A stretch of 64,000 nt of DNA from Schistosoma mansoni (Eukaryota > Platyhelminthes > Trematoda > Strigeidida > Schistosomatidae), in NCBI RefSeq assembly GCF_000237925.1, contig NC_031495.1, positions 8,409,852-8,473,851 of the forward strand. The letters run 5' to 3'. The number at the start of each line of letters is the position of its first letter. Position 1 is the stretch's first letter. Under the pieces are notes generated by a model that worked only from the letters and a program-made list of their open reading frames with translations, was not told the origin of the DNA and ran no database searches. The position numbers and the translations under genes are program-made. Shown here one piece after another: positions 50,101-62,201 of this stretch.

Positions 50101-53100
50101 GTTCTTATTATACTCAGATTGTGGGTACCAATTGAATCTTGGACCGCGCTATTTGTAACCAGTTAGGTGTATATATCCATAATTTCATTGACATTTACAG
50201 TGAGACCCGAACCCATGACTCACCTCACAATACATGTTATTCAACATGCTACTGATGTGTGGCTAGTAAGAGCAAAATATGATTGGTCACTGAGAATGAG
50301 CAAACAGACCCAGCTTACCTACTATTAAGTATGTAATTTCCTTCTTATTATTGATTTCGACCCTGGACTCACGGATTATAGACTGTTTGTAATTGTTTTC
50401 AATAAAGTATTGTCTGGCCCTTACTCTATCTCTCTATTTTTGGACATGAATTACGTATCTGATATAACGCGACTGAGTCTGTGTATAACATGTCAAATGA
50501 GTATCCAGTCTAGTGGTGCTATAAATCCCGGTCACCAATCTTTCATATTATCATATAATAGCAGTGTATCGTGGCGAACAGAAAATAATTTCTATTTCTA
50601 CCGTTATATCTGCTACTTAATCCAGACAAATAATAATTTGTTCAACAGGTATGAAGTTATTTCTAAGGGTTTGTACAGTTACTTTAAATGATCCGTCAAA
50701 AATGACGTATATGGATGCTAAGCAGATCTTCGTGATAATGACTTTTAAACCGTACATTTTCAATGCACTTAGATCTTACGCCTGACTTTAAAATTTTATA
50801 CTCGACTAACGATTATACGATGTCTTACACATCCTTAACAAAAAGTATTCCGTAGTGTTTAAATGTTTTTACCTGAAGAAAAATGATGTTTAGGTATTAT
50901 TAACAGATAAATAAAGCAGTTTAAAACTAGTACAAGAGAACCCCATGCCAAGAAAATGTAGAAAAATAGTGAAATGAACAAACAGCAACCATAAAAAAGC
51001 TATTAACAAGAACTGGAGAAAGTCAGTTAACGAAGATCTCTGGATTACTATGATTAAATTTGAATAATCCCAATGGCCTTTTATAATCTATAAATGGTAA
51101 CATAATGGGTTTTGGAGAAGGGTAATGACAGCAACTTCTTGTTGTTTTTAGAAAACAGATAAAATATGGTTAACAGTGAAATCCTGGACACATGTTTTGT
51201 CCTACTCGAGAGTCGCCAGCTTCATTCACTTGGATCACAGAGTTGGTGTTCACTCCGTCTTTTAAACTCATTACGCTTTACTCCAAACACTCATCATGTT
51301 ATCCACTTAGCCTTGAGTCCAGATACCCAGTCACTTATGCAACAAATATGAATTTTAACTAAATTTCAGTAGTTTGAATTTTCCCGTTGGTGATATTTTG
51401 ACTGAATTTCGGTCAGTTTTACGACATAACCTGCGTCTTGGATTCTGCTGTTAGCCACATCGTATCCATTCTATAAAAAATTGTGATATCATGGTTAGAC
51501 AGAGGCGATCTGAACAGGATGCGCATATACTGACTAAGACTGATCGGAAATAAGTCAATATTAAAAACAGGATAATCCGAACTATTATATATCTTAATCG
51601 GTTCAACCACTCCATTACGTACAATCCTAATTCGCTTAATTTGTAAAGATAGTACAATTTTAGATTTACATTTGTTGATCACCGAGTGAAAGCTAGTAAC
51701 ATTTTCATCCAGTCCTTACTGTTAGTTGAATTTTATTCATCGAGTTGGAATAAAGTCATTACTCTGAATGAATCAATTTCACGTGCTCTACTTTTTTCTG
51801 CTATTAATTAGTTTGGGGTGATAAAGTGGAAGCGATCGAGATTGGGTGATGCATCCCACGGAAAGTGTCAGTTCTGTCAAGATTGAAAATACATTGTGAT
51901 GAAAAGGGCAAAACGATACGAAACACTGTTCTAGGGATCTCTACTATATGACATTAAAATTGACTTTAATTTTACAACTGTTCTTTTTCAAAGTAATATT
52001 TGTGTTATTGTATGTAGTCTTGATCAGGACACTGTGAAGGAAAATGTTGTCATAAGTGTTATGTCTGAAACGTTAGTCAACATCACTTGTTCGACCCACC
52101 AATCAGAATTACAATCATAATTTTTCTGCTCTGCGTATGCCCCCAAATGCCCTGGTACGGTCGAGAGTGGGGAGAGTCCGCTCTCCCTCTCGAAATGCTG
52201 TTACATGGTCATGCGTATATAGCCTCTGCCACGGAAGTCCTACTCACTGCCTTCCCGTGGCGTTACTGTTGTTTACGAAATTGAGAGGACGAAAGGCGAA
52301 TGTCCAGCGTTTTAACCGGGTTGGTGGACACTGCGAGTTCACCTAGGGGAGTTGGAAAACCCTGATTCCAAACCAGTGGTGCACATGGACTCCAGTATCC
52401 TGAGGGAACAAATGGCGTATGAATCAATCGTTGGTCACTGACTACCATGGAACTGTACCTCCTCACGATGCTCCACTGCCTCGTGGATCAGATCTTTAGG
52501 TCAAGGGCTCGGGGTGTGGTCCCCTAAGAAAACCACCTGCTTCAGTTTGGGCAACTGGGCAGTATTACACCCCTTACACAAATCAAATAAGATTTATGAG
52601 ACGCATATTTATCTGGTGCTTTTTTGTACCAATATTTATGTGTTTAAATAATAATAATAATGCTCTGCGTATGCTATTCCTTCTATAATTTAGCGTCCCC
52701 AGTTTTGACTAGTGATACAATCCGACTGAAATGACAAGCCTTGAACTAGTGTAAGCTTAATTCCTACTGATCCGCCTATACCCACTCCTTCTTCTATCCT
52801 CGACTTTCAATCAGAAAGGAAGAGACAACAGCAAACCTACTATTATATTACAAGCGCACATAAGTTTATGGAAAAACATACCGTACTGCATCATATCAAA
52901 GTAGAAAACTATGATGATACACAGACATCCTGATAGTGGAAGTGAAACCAGAAACTTTGTGGATGATTGATTAGCCATAAATTAAAAATCGTAATACATG
53001 TGGTAATAGTTTGTTTTCCAAATGGAATCTTGCGATAAACGGAAATTAAAAACATAGTATTCTAGTTATTGTGTAATTATTTGGTAAAACCATATACAGT

Positions 53101-55100
53101 AAAACTCCATAAAACAGTTTTGAGGGTTACTATTTATTCAGTCTTCATTTTGTTACATCAATAAGAACGACATTTCATTAAAACTAAACGAACGCTTGTT
53201 ATAATAAGACTTATGGGGGACGAGGATTGTACCGATCATCGGATAATAACAAATTTTTTTTATCTGCTATATCAGCCTAATTAAATTGTTAATGGAACTT
53301 ATTAACTCTGTGATAGGTTTGATATTCTCCTTATCTACTTTGGTTTGCACAACTGAGTAGCATCACCAATCCACATACTTTTTGGTTTATTTCAAAGCTA
53401 AATACACTAATTTGAACTTCATACACGAATTAAGTAACTTACTCTAGCAATAATAAGAATAGATTTATAGAAGACTATTAAACGAGTCACAGCCATTCGT
53501 TTAATATTTTAAGGAATATTGAAAAAAAACTTAAATGATAAAAATAGCCATGAGAATTTATCTATTATAGCTTGACATTTACTGTCCCATTTGAATATAA
53601 AACAGTGTGCATTTATTTATATGATTGTATATTGTCAATTTATCATACGTTAAATACAAGCAAATTAAACATACTAGAGAAAAATAATAAATTGAAAAAA
53701 GGAGTAGAATAAATAAGTGAAACTAGACTATCCGATTGTAAGTTGTGAAACTAGACTATTTTTAAGCAAAGATAGATAGTGGCTAGCAGTGGAATCCAGG
53801 ACGCGCGTTTCGTCCTATTTGGAACTCGTCAGCTGGATATATCTGCATCTCAGAGTTGATGTTCACTCTGGGACTAGGACCCAGTACCTTTCGCTTCAAA
53901 CACCATCGCATTATCTACTCAGCTACTGAGTCCTGATACCCACTTGCTTGTGCAATGGGGTGAAGTTTAAATTCACTTAGTATTACTTGTTTGAATCTTC
54001 TCATTGATGTTTAGGACTGCAACTGGTCAGTCTTTTATTGGCATATGTGTATACTGTGCGTATTTTTCCCTCGATATAGAATAAATAAGTGAAACTAGAC
54101 TATCCGATAGTTAGTTGTGATACTACACTATTTTTAGTTCACATGCCGGTTTATTTATTCTACGGCCCACATCACGGGTTAACGTTAGTTTAGTAACCAT
54201 TGAGAACCAGTAGACATTGGACAGATGTTTCGTCCTAGTGTGCGACTTCCCAGAAATGCACATTACCGATCTAACTGGAAATTGAACCCAGGACATTCGG
54301 GCCTCACAGAGAGAGCTTGACCTTTAAATCTCTCAGTCGATATCTAATCGTTTCTATGTTTAACATTTATCGACTCAAGATATAGTATCGCAATATTTTA
54401 CGTCGTTGGCAGATAACTATCTTATACTAAATAGTTCTGAACTCTACTGGTTACAACCTCTTAAAAGAACTTTAGAAATCACCTCTCAAAACTAGTCACT
54501 AATGCACGCATCATTGTTATTATCATGAGAGGTCTGTGAAGATTTCTGAAATTTAAGATCTATATCACAATCAAACCCTAGGCAACCATTGAAAACCAAG
54601 ATAAACTGGACAATTGTTTCATCCTAGTATAGAATCAGTTTGAAAAGTAGACTACAATTCAACAACCTCAATAAATCTCCTATACCAACCACTAATTATC
54701 TATTATTCAACCTTCTGCTGTGTTAAGAGCCGACAGAGTATTATCTACTTTTATTTTCCCGATCTAACTGTAAGTTAAGCAAAGATGGATAGTGGCTAGC
54801 AGGGGAATCCAGTTTGACGCGTGTTTCGTCCTATTTGGGACTCGTCAGCTGGATGTACCTGCACCTCAGAGTTGATGTTCACTCTGGGACTCGAACCAAG
54901 CACTGTTCGCTTCAAACACCATCGCGTTATCCACTCAGCTACTGAGTCCATCTTTGCTTACAAATTTTTGGGAAAATAAATAACGAGATCTTATTATTAT
55001 TATTGTTATTATTATTAGATTGAATGTTCAATTAGAATCATTACAAAAAGAAGAAGCTGAACAAACAGAATTTATTGAACGTTTTCTTATGGGTCGTTAA
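47178..55100 (+). CDS. IFT20: Intraflagellar transport protein 20, complete, four exons
   Basis: Exons: 47178-47301, 49859-49944, 49990-50093 and 55019-55100; 396 nt, 131 residues, against 132 in human IFT20. GT-AG junctions and phases fit. Residues align along the whole family: MAELLAQAGLYIDDFYKLRI, VDPRVAQETNELKEECEKY, SSVAEKVESRKLKAIGSRNL, QRELQQKHLE and EEAEQTEFIERFLMGR. It is almost wholly helical with coiled-coil character. IFT20 is the IFT-B subunit also found at the Golgi, where it helps sort membrane proteins to the cilium. In flukes, cilia occur in the miracidium, flame cells, sensory endings and sperm. Intron 2 is only 45 bp; intron 3 is 4925 bp and full of repeats. The frame is open upstream to an ATG at 46986, but homology starts at 47178, so I chose that start. 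Confidence 0.95.
51164..51600. repeat. Family A-like degenerate copies, opposed (IFT20 intron 3)
   Basis: 51164-51420 is a reverse copy (GAAATCCTGGACACATGTTTTG ribozyme complement, then GTTATCCACTTAGCCTTGAG head complement). From 51425 a forward piece follows (GCGTCTTGGATTCTGCTGTTAGCC and linker) that resembles 55455-55640 more than the common family A. Confidence 0.6.
52141..52660 (+). mobile_element. Family C retroposon, full length, 14-bp TSD (IFT20 intron 3)
   Basis: Flanked by TGCTCTGCGTATGC at 52127-52140 and 52661-52674. About 520 bp, from CCCCAAATGCCCTGGTACGG to an (AAT)n tail. The TSD and tail point to target-primed reverse transcription. GC-richer than its surroundings. No convincing protein on the sense strand, so probably non-autonomous. 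Confidence 0.9.
53705..53764 (+). repeat. 60-bp direct repeat, left copy
   Basis: Matches 54077-54136 at 56 of 60 positions by eye and lies exactly on either side of a family A unit. Confidence 0.85.
53765..54076 (-). repeat. Family A (Sm-alpha-like) full unit (IFT20 intron 3)
   Basis: Reverse-oriented unit: AGCAAAGATAGATAGTGGCTAG, ribozyme complement, tRNA-like head complement, linker ending CCCTCGATA. Flanked by the 60-bp direct repeat. Confidence 0.9.
53791..53839 (-). ncRNA. Hammerhead ribozyme (family A), intact core
   Basis: Minus strand CCAGCTGACGAG, CGAAACGCGCGTC, CTGGAT: core, cleavage triplet and stem I intact. Stem II carries one change (TTCC for TCCC). Confidence 0.75.
54077..54136 (+). 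repeat. 60-bp direct repeat, right copy
   Basis: Partner of 53705-53764. Confidence 0.85.
54195..54352 (-). repeat. Family B degenerate copy (IFT20 intron 3)
   Basis: Complement of tail end (AACCATTGAGAACCAG), ribozyme (GACAGATGTTTCGTCC ... GACTTCCCAGAAATGC) and tRNA-like head. A second, shorter relic lies at 54575-54642. Confidence 0.6.
54776..54960 (-). repeat. Family A unit with 14-bp terminal inverted repeats (IFT20 intron 3)
   Basis: Left end TAAGCAAAGATGGA (54776-54789) and right end TCCATCTTTGCTTA (54947-54960) are exact reverse complements. Between them are a reverse hammerhead and tRNA-like head complement. It ends 58 bp before IFT20 exon 4. Confidence 0.85.
54803..54854 (-). ncRNA. 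Hammerhead ribozyme (family A, AAA-insertion subtype)
   Basis: Minus strand CCAGCTGACGAG, CGAAACACGCGTC, then AAACTGGAT: intact core with the extra AAA after the cleavage triplet. Confidence 0.7.
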
Positions 55101-55202
55101 ATTGTTCTTGGAATTTTATTAGTTATTTTATCCTAATTTTGAAATTGTTTAGTAGTATTACAAACTAATTTAAATTATGTAGTATTCCTAAAGTTAATAA
55201 GA

Positions 55203-55208
55203 AATAAA
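55203..55208 (+). promoter_or_regulatory. Poly(A) signal of IFT20
   Basis: AATAAA about 100 bp after the stop codon, closely followed by an A-rich stretch. Confidence 0.6.
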
Positions 55209-55454
55209 GTTAAAAAAAAAATTTGCAGAATAAAATTGTTTCATTATATTTCAAGGTTACTTATTACTTGCTTGGGTCTTCAAGTAACATGAGTAATATT
55301 ATTGTATAAAAGTTTTACCTACCGTATTCACTGAACTTTGGTTCGGAATGATACAAAAAACAAGAAAAGCAAATAACGTATTTAGTACAATAGTGTTTAT
55401 ATGTTGAAGATGAAGTCATATAAAGAAGGAGGAGAATTTATAATTGACTAGGTA

Positions 55455-55825
55455 TGAAGCGAGAGTCCTGGATTCCACTGTAAGTAACTTTCTATCTATT
55501 CCATAAAACCTGTGACATGATGGTCAGATCGAAGTTCTCAGCACAAGATGCACGTATAGAAACTAAGACTTACCAGAATTCCGTCAATATATCAATGACG
55601 AGATAATCTAAACCACTGTATATTAAGATAAAACTCATACTCGTTGCACAATTGGGTTTCTTTCCGGGCTCCGTGGCCAAGTGGATAGAGCATTGGGTGC
55701 TTGAGAGACTGAGTTCGAATTTCGAATTGAGCATCAACTCTGGGACGCAGGTACATTCAGTTGACGAGTCCCGAATAGGGTGAAACTCGTGTGCTGAATT
55801 ACACTGTTAGCCATATTCCATCTAA
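55455..55825 (+). repeat. Family A-related unit with a different tRNA-like head
   Basis: A linker-like part (CCTGGATTCCACTGTAAG ... GATGGTCAGATCGAAG) precedes a head GGCTCCGTGGCCAAGTGGATAG and GAGTTCGAATTTC. A hammerhead remnant follows (GACGAGTCCCGAATAGGGTGAAACTCGTG) and GTTAGCCATATTCCATCT. The same linker occurs at 51425-51600, so this looks like a separate subfamily. Confidence 0.65.
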
Positions 55826-55829
55826 CTAT

Positions 55830-57674
55830 ATAAAGAGACAATGAACAAAATACAATCTCTGATACATGAATGATAATCGGACCAATTAGTTGACTTAAAT
55901 CCAAGTTAACGTCAGCAGTGAATGTCAATGAGACTTGTTTTATTTAAAATCATAAAATACAATAAATAGATTATGTAAATTTACCAAACAATCAGAATGT
56001 ATGGAATAATAATTTAGAGGACAAATTTGAAAGACAACTGCTTAACTTACAAAGAAGAGGAAAGTGAAAAATAACATAATGAATGAAACTTATGATTTGT
56101 AAAAATTAAAAGATTCTCTTGAACCATCGAGAAATAAGGGACTGAACATAGTCCTTTTATACACAGGGATCAGGTTTGAGGTGGTGAGTTGATATAGCTT
56201 TAGTTGTGCACAAAATTTTAATCCAGACTCTCTTTAAGTCTTTTAACTCTGTCGATGATTCTTGTGGTGGCAAGTGAGCAGAATGGACCATATGTTCAGG
56301 GACTGAACTTTTCATTAACTTATATTCTACTTTAGATAGGCATGCAGAGAAGTGCTTGGATATTTGTTTAGCAAGTATACGCTTTGTATGATCAATGTAG
56401 CTTGATTTAAAATAGCGAGTAACATTTCTTCGAGTGAGGTTCTTACCGGATAAAATAATTCAGATTTCAGATAAATAAAAGGTCATTCACAGTGATCTAG
56501 ACGGTCAGTTCTTAAGTATTTCTGCTACTGTATTAATGATTATCAGAGGCAGTCTACAACTCATAATATTAACTTCTATAGAAAGATTACTTAAAAAATT
56601 TAACATGTATTCTAAAGTGCATTAAGCAAGGAATATGAAATAGTTGTGCTGTCACTTAGCCATATAGAAAATTACCTTACTATTATAGTCCCGACTTAAA
56701 AACTGTTCCTCTACTTTTAATCAGCTGATAATCACTCTTTAAATGATGCACTGTGAATTCACCTTTATATGCTTACTGAATGATTTAAACAGTTTTGATA
56801 TTTCAATACAATGTCCACTATTAGGTAGACGGTTGCATAACTATGTTACTGAAAAATTGCGTCTTAATAAAATGAGAAACAAGTATCCACCTATCTTTAT
56901 CGTTCTATTGTGCTACAAGGATATCTGAGGCAATATTCGCGATTTCTTGTTAGCATTACTAAAAGTAATTTGGTGAGGTGCATAAATAAAATGATATGTG
57001 AATTAGACGGCAATCAAAATCTGAAACAGATTCGCTAATCAGGATCCTGGTCTTAATTTATCTACTCCTTGTTTACTGTGTTGTCTATCTACTAGCTTCC
57101 CGAGCTTTGACCAATTATACGCTTTGAATAGCAATGTGGATTCTGGATTGAGGCGAAATAATCTTAACTACGACTGGTATACCTTCACGAATGCTTTCTC
57201 TACTCAGCAGTCTAAACGAGAAGACACACCAAGCAAGACTCCATTATTATTTTTCAAGTACACATGCGTTGATGTACAGGCATCATACCATTAAATAAAA
57301 GTCACAATTCATGCATAGGTGAAAGGTGGCAGCGAATAGGTCAAATCACGAATAGATGGTTAACAATAGTAAGACAATTGTTAATAAATCAAACGGAAGC
57401 TTACAATAAATGGAATAAAAAATATAGTATTCCAGCTATTTATTCATAATGCAGTAAAAATATATAGAATGATAGTCCATAATGTAGTTTCGGAAACTGT
57501 AAATTCTTTGATTTTCTTTCGGTTGCAACAGAATGGAAATCAGGAAAGTGTACATTTTGTTGATATTATCAATTCTGGCACCAAATATAATGAACAAAGA
57601 ATCATTTTGTCTAAAATATTTGATTTTATTATCTTTACTACTAATGAGTAGCATAGAAAATATAGGAGAGTGAT
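55830..57674. other. No gene recognised
   Basis: AT-rich intergenic DNA. The open frames at 56743-56928 and 57436-57654 resemble nothing known and overlap on both strands. Confidence 0.35.
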
Positions 57675-58175
57675 TATAAGCAAAGATGAATAGCGGCTAG
57701 CAGTAGAATCCAGGACGTGCCTTTCGTCCTATTTGGGACTCGCTAGCTGGATGTACTTGCATCCCAGAGTTGATATTCACTCTGGGACTTGGATCTAGTG
57801 CCGTTCGCTCCAAACGCCAACCAGAAATTCACTTGGCTACTGAGTCCAGGTAGCCACTAGCTTCTGCAATAGGGTGAAGTTCTAATTCATTATTGTATTG
57901 GTTGTTTGGATCTTCCTACTGATGTTTGGAGCGAACGGTACTGTGTTCGAGTTTCAAAGTCAATATCAACTCTGGGATGCAGGTATATCCAGCTGACCAG
58001 TCCCAAAAAGGACGAGAAGCCCATCCTGGATTCCACTGCTAACCACCATCCATCTTTGCTTATAATGCTTGTGACTTAGGGAAATATCGAGGCAATCCGT
58101 ACAGGATTCACATATGACAATATATAACTGATCGATTGCAGCTATAAACATCAATGGGAAGATTCAAACAAAAAG
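57675..58175. repeat. Family A inverted pair
   Basis: A reverse unit (57677-57926, complete from end motif to linker) is joined head-on to a forward unit (57927-58175) that starts inside its tRNA-like head (GCGAACGGTACTGTGTTCGAG) and runs past the 3' end motif into the linker. Both ribozyme cores are mutated (CTAGCGAG; CTGACCAG with CGAGA). Confidence 0.85.
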
Positions 58176-60692
58176 TACAAAAAGTGAATCAATAAGTGAT
58201 TGTCATAATATATGGAATTCGGGAATTTATTTCAAACAGGCCTCATGGTGGCCTCTATTTTATGCACTGATGATGCATCCATACTTGGACCAATCTATTG
58301 ATGTGGTTGCTCATAACTTGTGTACCAGGAAAATTATGATAGCTAATGTTCAAACAAAGGGTCTTGTCAGTGAAGTTCAAGGTTTCCATTAAAATTATGG
58401 GAAACTTTCATTTCACAAGGTGCAAATGGTAGATCAGCTGGCTTCAGATTTATAATCTACAGTAATAACCCTGTGCAAAATACATCTTAATCTACCGGAA
58501 GGATTCTAGTTTACAATGATCAAAGGAACGATTTGTAGGGACTGACTTCAACAATCAAGTAGTTAGTAGAAGAAATAAAAAAACGCTAAATGATTTGAGT
58601 GTGTGAAAGTTATTGAGTAAATGTGAAATTAAGTATTTTCCCCTTTAAATTTACAAGTCAAACAGTGTAACCTGCATATGACTCCTTGAAAAGTCCCAAC
58701 TAATACTCACTAAATGAATATTGCCTGATCCAACTATTTTAAAGCTGCATTACATAACCTTATCGTAAATATTTCTCTTCTTAGTGAAATGATAGGTGAA
58801 TTACAAATGGGACTCGTTTGTTTAAGATTTCTCAAAACTCTTCATATCAGAGGGGAAATACGTTAGTTAACTGGAGGCGGTAAAGCATAAAATCTATAGC
58901 CCTAGGTTTTATGTCAAGTGGCACTTGTCAGCAAGGTGTACCTGAATTCCTAAAGGAAGTGATGCCATCTTTGTGTGGTACAACATGCAAGATTTAGGTT
59001 TAGGAATTAGATTTCATCCAATCGCTGCTAACACCTTATTATGTTTATTTTGTATTAATATTATATATATATACATATATATATATACCCATTCATCTGG
59101 TAAGTGATCTTGCCTTAGGTTTTTAATCATACCCAGACTTGTCTCAATAATGCACTCTCGTGAGCAGCCATTACCCAGTCACACTTTATATAATCTATTA
59201 ATTAGCATTCTATCCATTTATTTTGGCAACCGAAAGTTTTATCTTGTCAATTATTAGTAGAAAAACCTCCACCCCATAACACTTTTTCATTTGAGCTAGT
59301 ATCACTTAGCTTCATAGCATGAGATTCTATCAGTGAGAGATTTAGGTAGCGACTAACTTCCTGTAGGACTGAGATAATTACAGGTGATTAGTGATTGAGT
59401 AGTGACCAATGTCATGTTTGTCTAGTACTTTAGGATCGATCCAGTCCTATTGATTAAACTTCAATGTGGTCACTAGCTGGTGAAATACATTGGTCTCTTA
59501 ATAAATTTATCTGCTAGAAAGATAATATTTAAATTTAATTGATAAGTACTAAGTTTTGGAAAGATAGCCAAGAATAATGTTAGTGTTGAAGACAATGTAA
59601 TTCAAACGATTATCAAAAAGTATCTTTCGAACTATCTTAACACTTATCAGTATATTAGGTTGTGGAGATTGCTGAGTTGTATTAAGATCATGAACTGATT
59701 TACGTTAAACAATCATTGAAAACCAGGAAGCACTGGACAGCTATTTATTCCGAGTACGGGACTCCTTAGTAACGATGCATTCATGATCTCACCTCTAAGG
59801 AGTTTTATTTAGCTTCGTAGCTTCTGACATATACTTCTCAATCCATTGGTTTGTAAAATGTCTTTCTAAAGTAAATGCTTTCATCCTTCTTACGACCTAT
59901 TGTTGCACTATATTGTCTTTAAATTAGCAAATTAACTCTGATATCATGACGTCTTGAACAACTTGTTCTAATATATATCTTGAAGAATCTATTGAACTCC
60001 ATAGTGAATTCATGTGAATTTTTTGATCATTTATGAATTCGTCATAGACTGGACAACAGTATCTCTTACTGATACAATAATAAATAAAGTACTATGCAAT
60101 ATATGTATTTTAATTAATTTAATTAGAATTGATTAGTCATTGTTTTATTTATCCATCTATATATATATATCTTTTTTTTCACCATCGGACGCTAACCTTG
60201 ACCCTTGAACGCCTACAGATTCTCTTAATTAACATACCTTTAGTTATCGTATTCAACTTGGCTGTCATTTTATTCAGTAGTTAGTTAGTTTTAGTCAATG
60301 AATCAATAAACGATGTACAACTATACGATGTACAACTAAGTTACTGTATTATTCTATGATATAGTTTGTGCATTTATTCAGCAAAAACAAAAATAAGAAT
60401 CTTTGTGACTTATTTTCGAAAATAAAATAAAAGTTGGGTTTTTTTCGATGTGAAGAATTCATATTCTTAATTATTTATTTTAAATAACAAAGATTTTTTA
60501 GTGTAAATCACTTACTGATCTTAGATATTAAAGGCCTGGAAGCATTAGATAGACATTTTGTCCTAGTATGAGATTTCTTAGATGTGCTTACCAATGCCTC
60601 TACTGTGGCCTGTTTAAACATCTGGGCTACCTGTTCCTGTCATCTAGATATTTCAACAAGTTATCTAATTTTGTTTGTTTTAATATATCATT
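58176..60692. other. Mostly unassigned; family B relics at 59690-59800 and 60528-60605
   Basis: No gene. 59690-59800 (CCAGGAAGCACTGGACAGC ... GGACTCCTTAGTAACGATGC) and 60528-60605 (GGCCTGGAAGCATTAGATAG ... GAGATTTCTTAGATGTGC) are reverse family B ribozyme relics. TA-rich runs lie at about 59063-59088. Confidence 0.5.
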
Positions 60693-60974
60693 ATGCCTAT
60701 TAATTGCACAACTTATTCAGGTGCGTTTCTGAAAAATGTAAGACCTTTCGCTGTAAAGGCTACAGTAGGCCTAATCAGAGATATCGTGGTTGCTGGCAAT
60801 ATGCAGCGAGAAGAATGTACATTATTCAGATGGCGATTGACTGAACTACTAAATTCTAACCGGCGATCACTCTATATTTATCTTCAGGAAGAACGAAGAA
60901 GTAAGAAACGGAAACTTGTTGAAGTACTTTGTGCTGAGAATTCCATATTGTACCAAAAATATAATATTGAATAA
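60693..60974 (+). CDS. Hypothetical protein, 93 residues, or terminal exon
   Basis: ATG-started frame ending TAA, not overlapping a known repeat. The product starts MPINCTTYSGAFLKNVRPF, has a likely helical middle (EECTLFRWRLTELL) and a basic patch (RRSKKRKL), and ends YQKYNIE. Codon use is mixed and more balanced than in the surrounding AT-rich DNA, which argues weakly for coding. No signal peptide or membrane segment. I recognise no family. It could also be the last exon of a longer plus-strand gene or chance. Confidence 0.3.
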   Translation: MPINCTTYSGAFLKNVRPFAVKATVGLIRDIVVAGNMQREECTLFRWRLTELLNSNRRSLYIYLQEERRSKKRKLVEVLCAENSILYQKYNIE

Positions 60975-61009
60975 AGCTAATAATAATAATAATGTTAATA
61001 ATAATAATA

Positions 61010-61135
61010 GCGATCGAACCCAGAACCTTTCGGTCTCCTGTGCGGACACTTAACTTCTAGACCACTAAGTTGGCATTCGTGGCGGTAACACCTAACTGCA
61101 TTCAATTTAAAAGATAAGAGTTTTGTAATCTCCAC
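61010..61135 (-). repeat. Family B-like head and tail relic
   Basis: GATCGAACCCAGAACC, CTAGACCACTAAGTTGGCATTC and GCGGTAACACCTAACT are the tRNA-like head complement and leader; TGTAATCTCCACATA matches the tail end. No ribozyme remains. Preceded by an AAT microsatellite (60978-61009). Confidence 0.6.
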
Positions 61136-62188
61136 ATACATGTACACCAGTAGACTAATAAACTTTATGTTAGAATGTGTATTTTTTATTAACTACTGAA
61201 TTGTTTTAAAATCGGAAAGGTACATAACCAACTCATTCATTACAGGTTTTTGTTGAAACTTTAGTTACATTCTTTTATTTACCATTATTGTACTTACTAG
61301 AAATAGTTATCGAACAGTATCTCTTCATTTTATAAGAGTTTGTTGAGGATAATTGATATCGTGTCTGATTGATTAGATCTAATCGGTTAATATCTAAATG
61401 AAATGTGCAATGATATTAAGATGATTAAGCCAGTGATCATGTTGCAAACTTTCTCAGATGAAGTTCATCATCAATAAAAGTGATTTGGCTCACATGACAT
61501 TGGTCACTTTTCGGTTATCAATCAATTTTAAATACATCTGAGTCATTCAGGAGGTCAGCCACCACCTGTATAGTTTAATGTAACGTCTCAGACTGTCAAA
61601 CTGGTCAATATGGGAAGCATTAGTTCCCTTGGGACTACATATAAACCTTACCGAAAAGTACCAAACAGCGCAAAACCTTGGTCACCCAAGGTTTTCTGTG
61701 GACTACCTCCAACCACAACTTTAATTCCTAAAATAGTACATGCGAAGTCCAGTCACTTAGACTAATGACCATACTGCAACTCAGTCGACAGAAGTCGGAG
61801 GAAAAAGGATCGACATACATGTTATTGACTACTACTCAATGTTTAATCGGTTGTAAACTAAATCATTAGAATTTAGTAAATAGTAAGGACGGATCAAGAT
61901 AGCATCAGACATTAAACAGTAGTACATCAGTGTAATTGATTACCTTAAAATATTATTTAATCATAAAAAAAGATAATATAAATGGATACCACATAAAATC
62001 ATTATGGTGTTAAATAAATTAAGCCATTAAGCTTAGTTAAAGAAGCAGCCATGAATTACTTATCCTTCAGGAATGATACAGTTGATTTTTTCATTATAAT
62101 TTTATATAATCTTATTCGATAATTCAGCTATACTTTAACTTGTCAGTCAGTATAATTTTTAATGATACCAACCGGAAACAGTAAGTAT
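61136..62188. other. No gene recognised
   Basis: AT-rich sequence without recognisable genes or repeats of the families described here. Confidence 0.4.
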
Positions 62189-62201
62189 TGCCATTTAGTT
62201 A

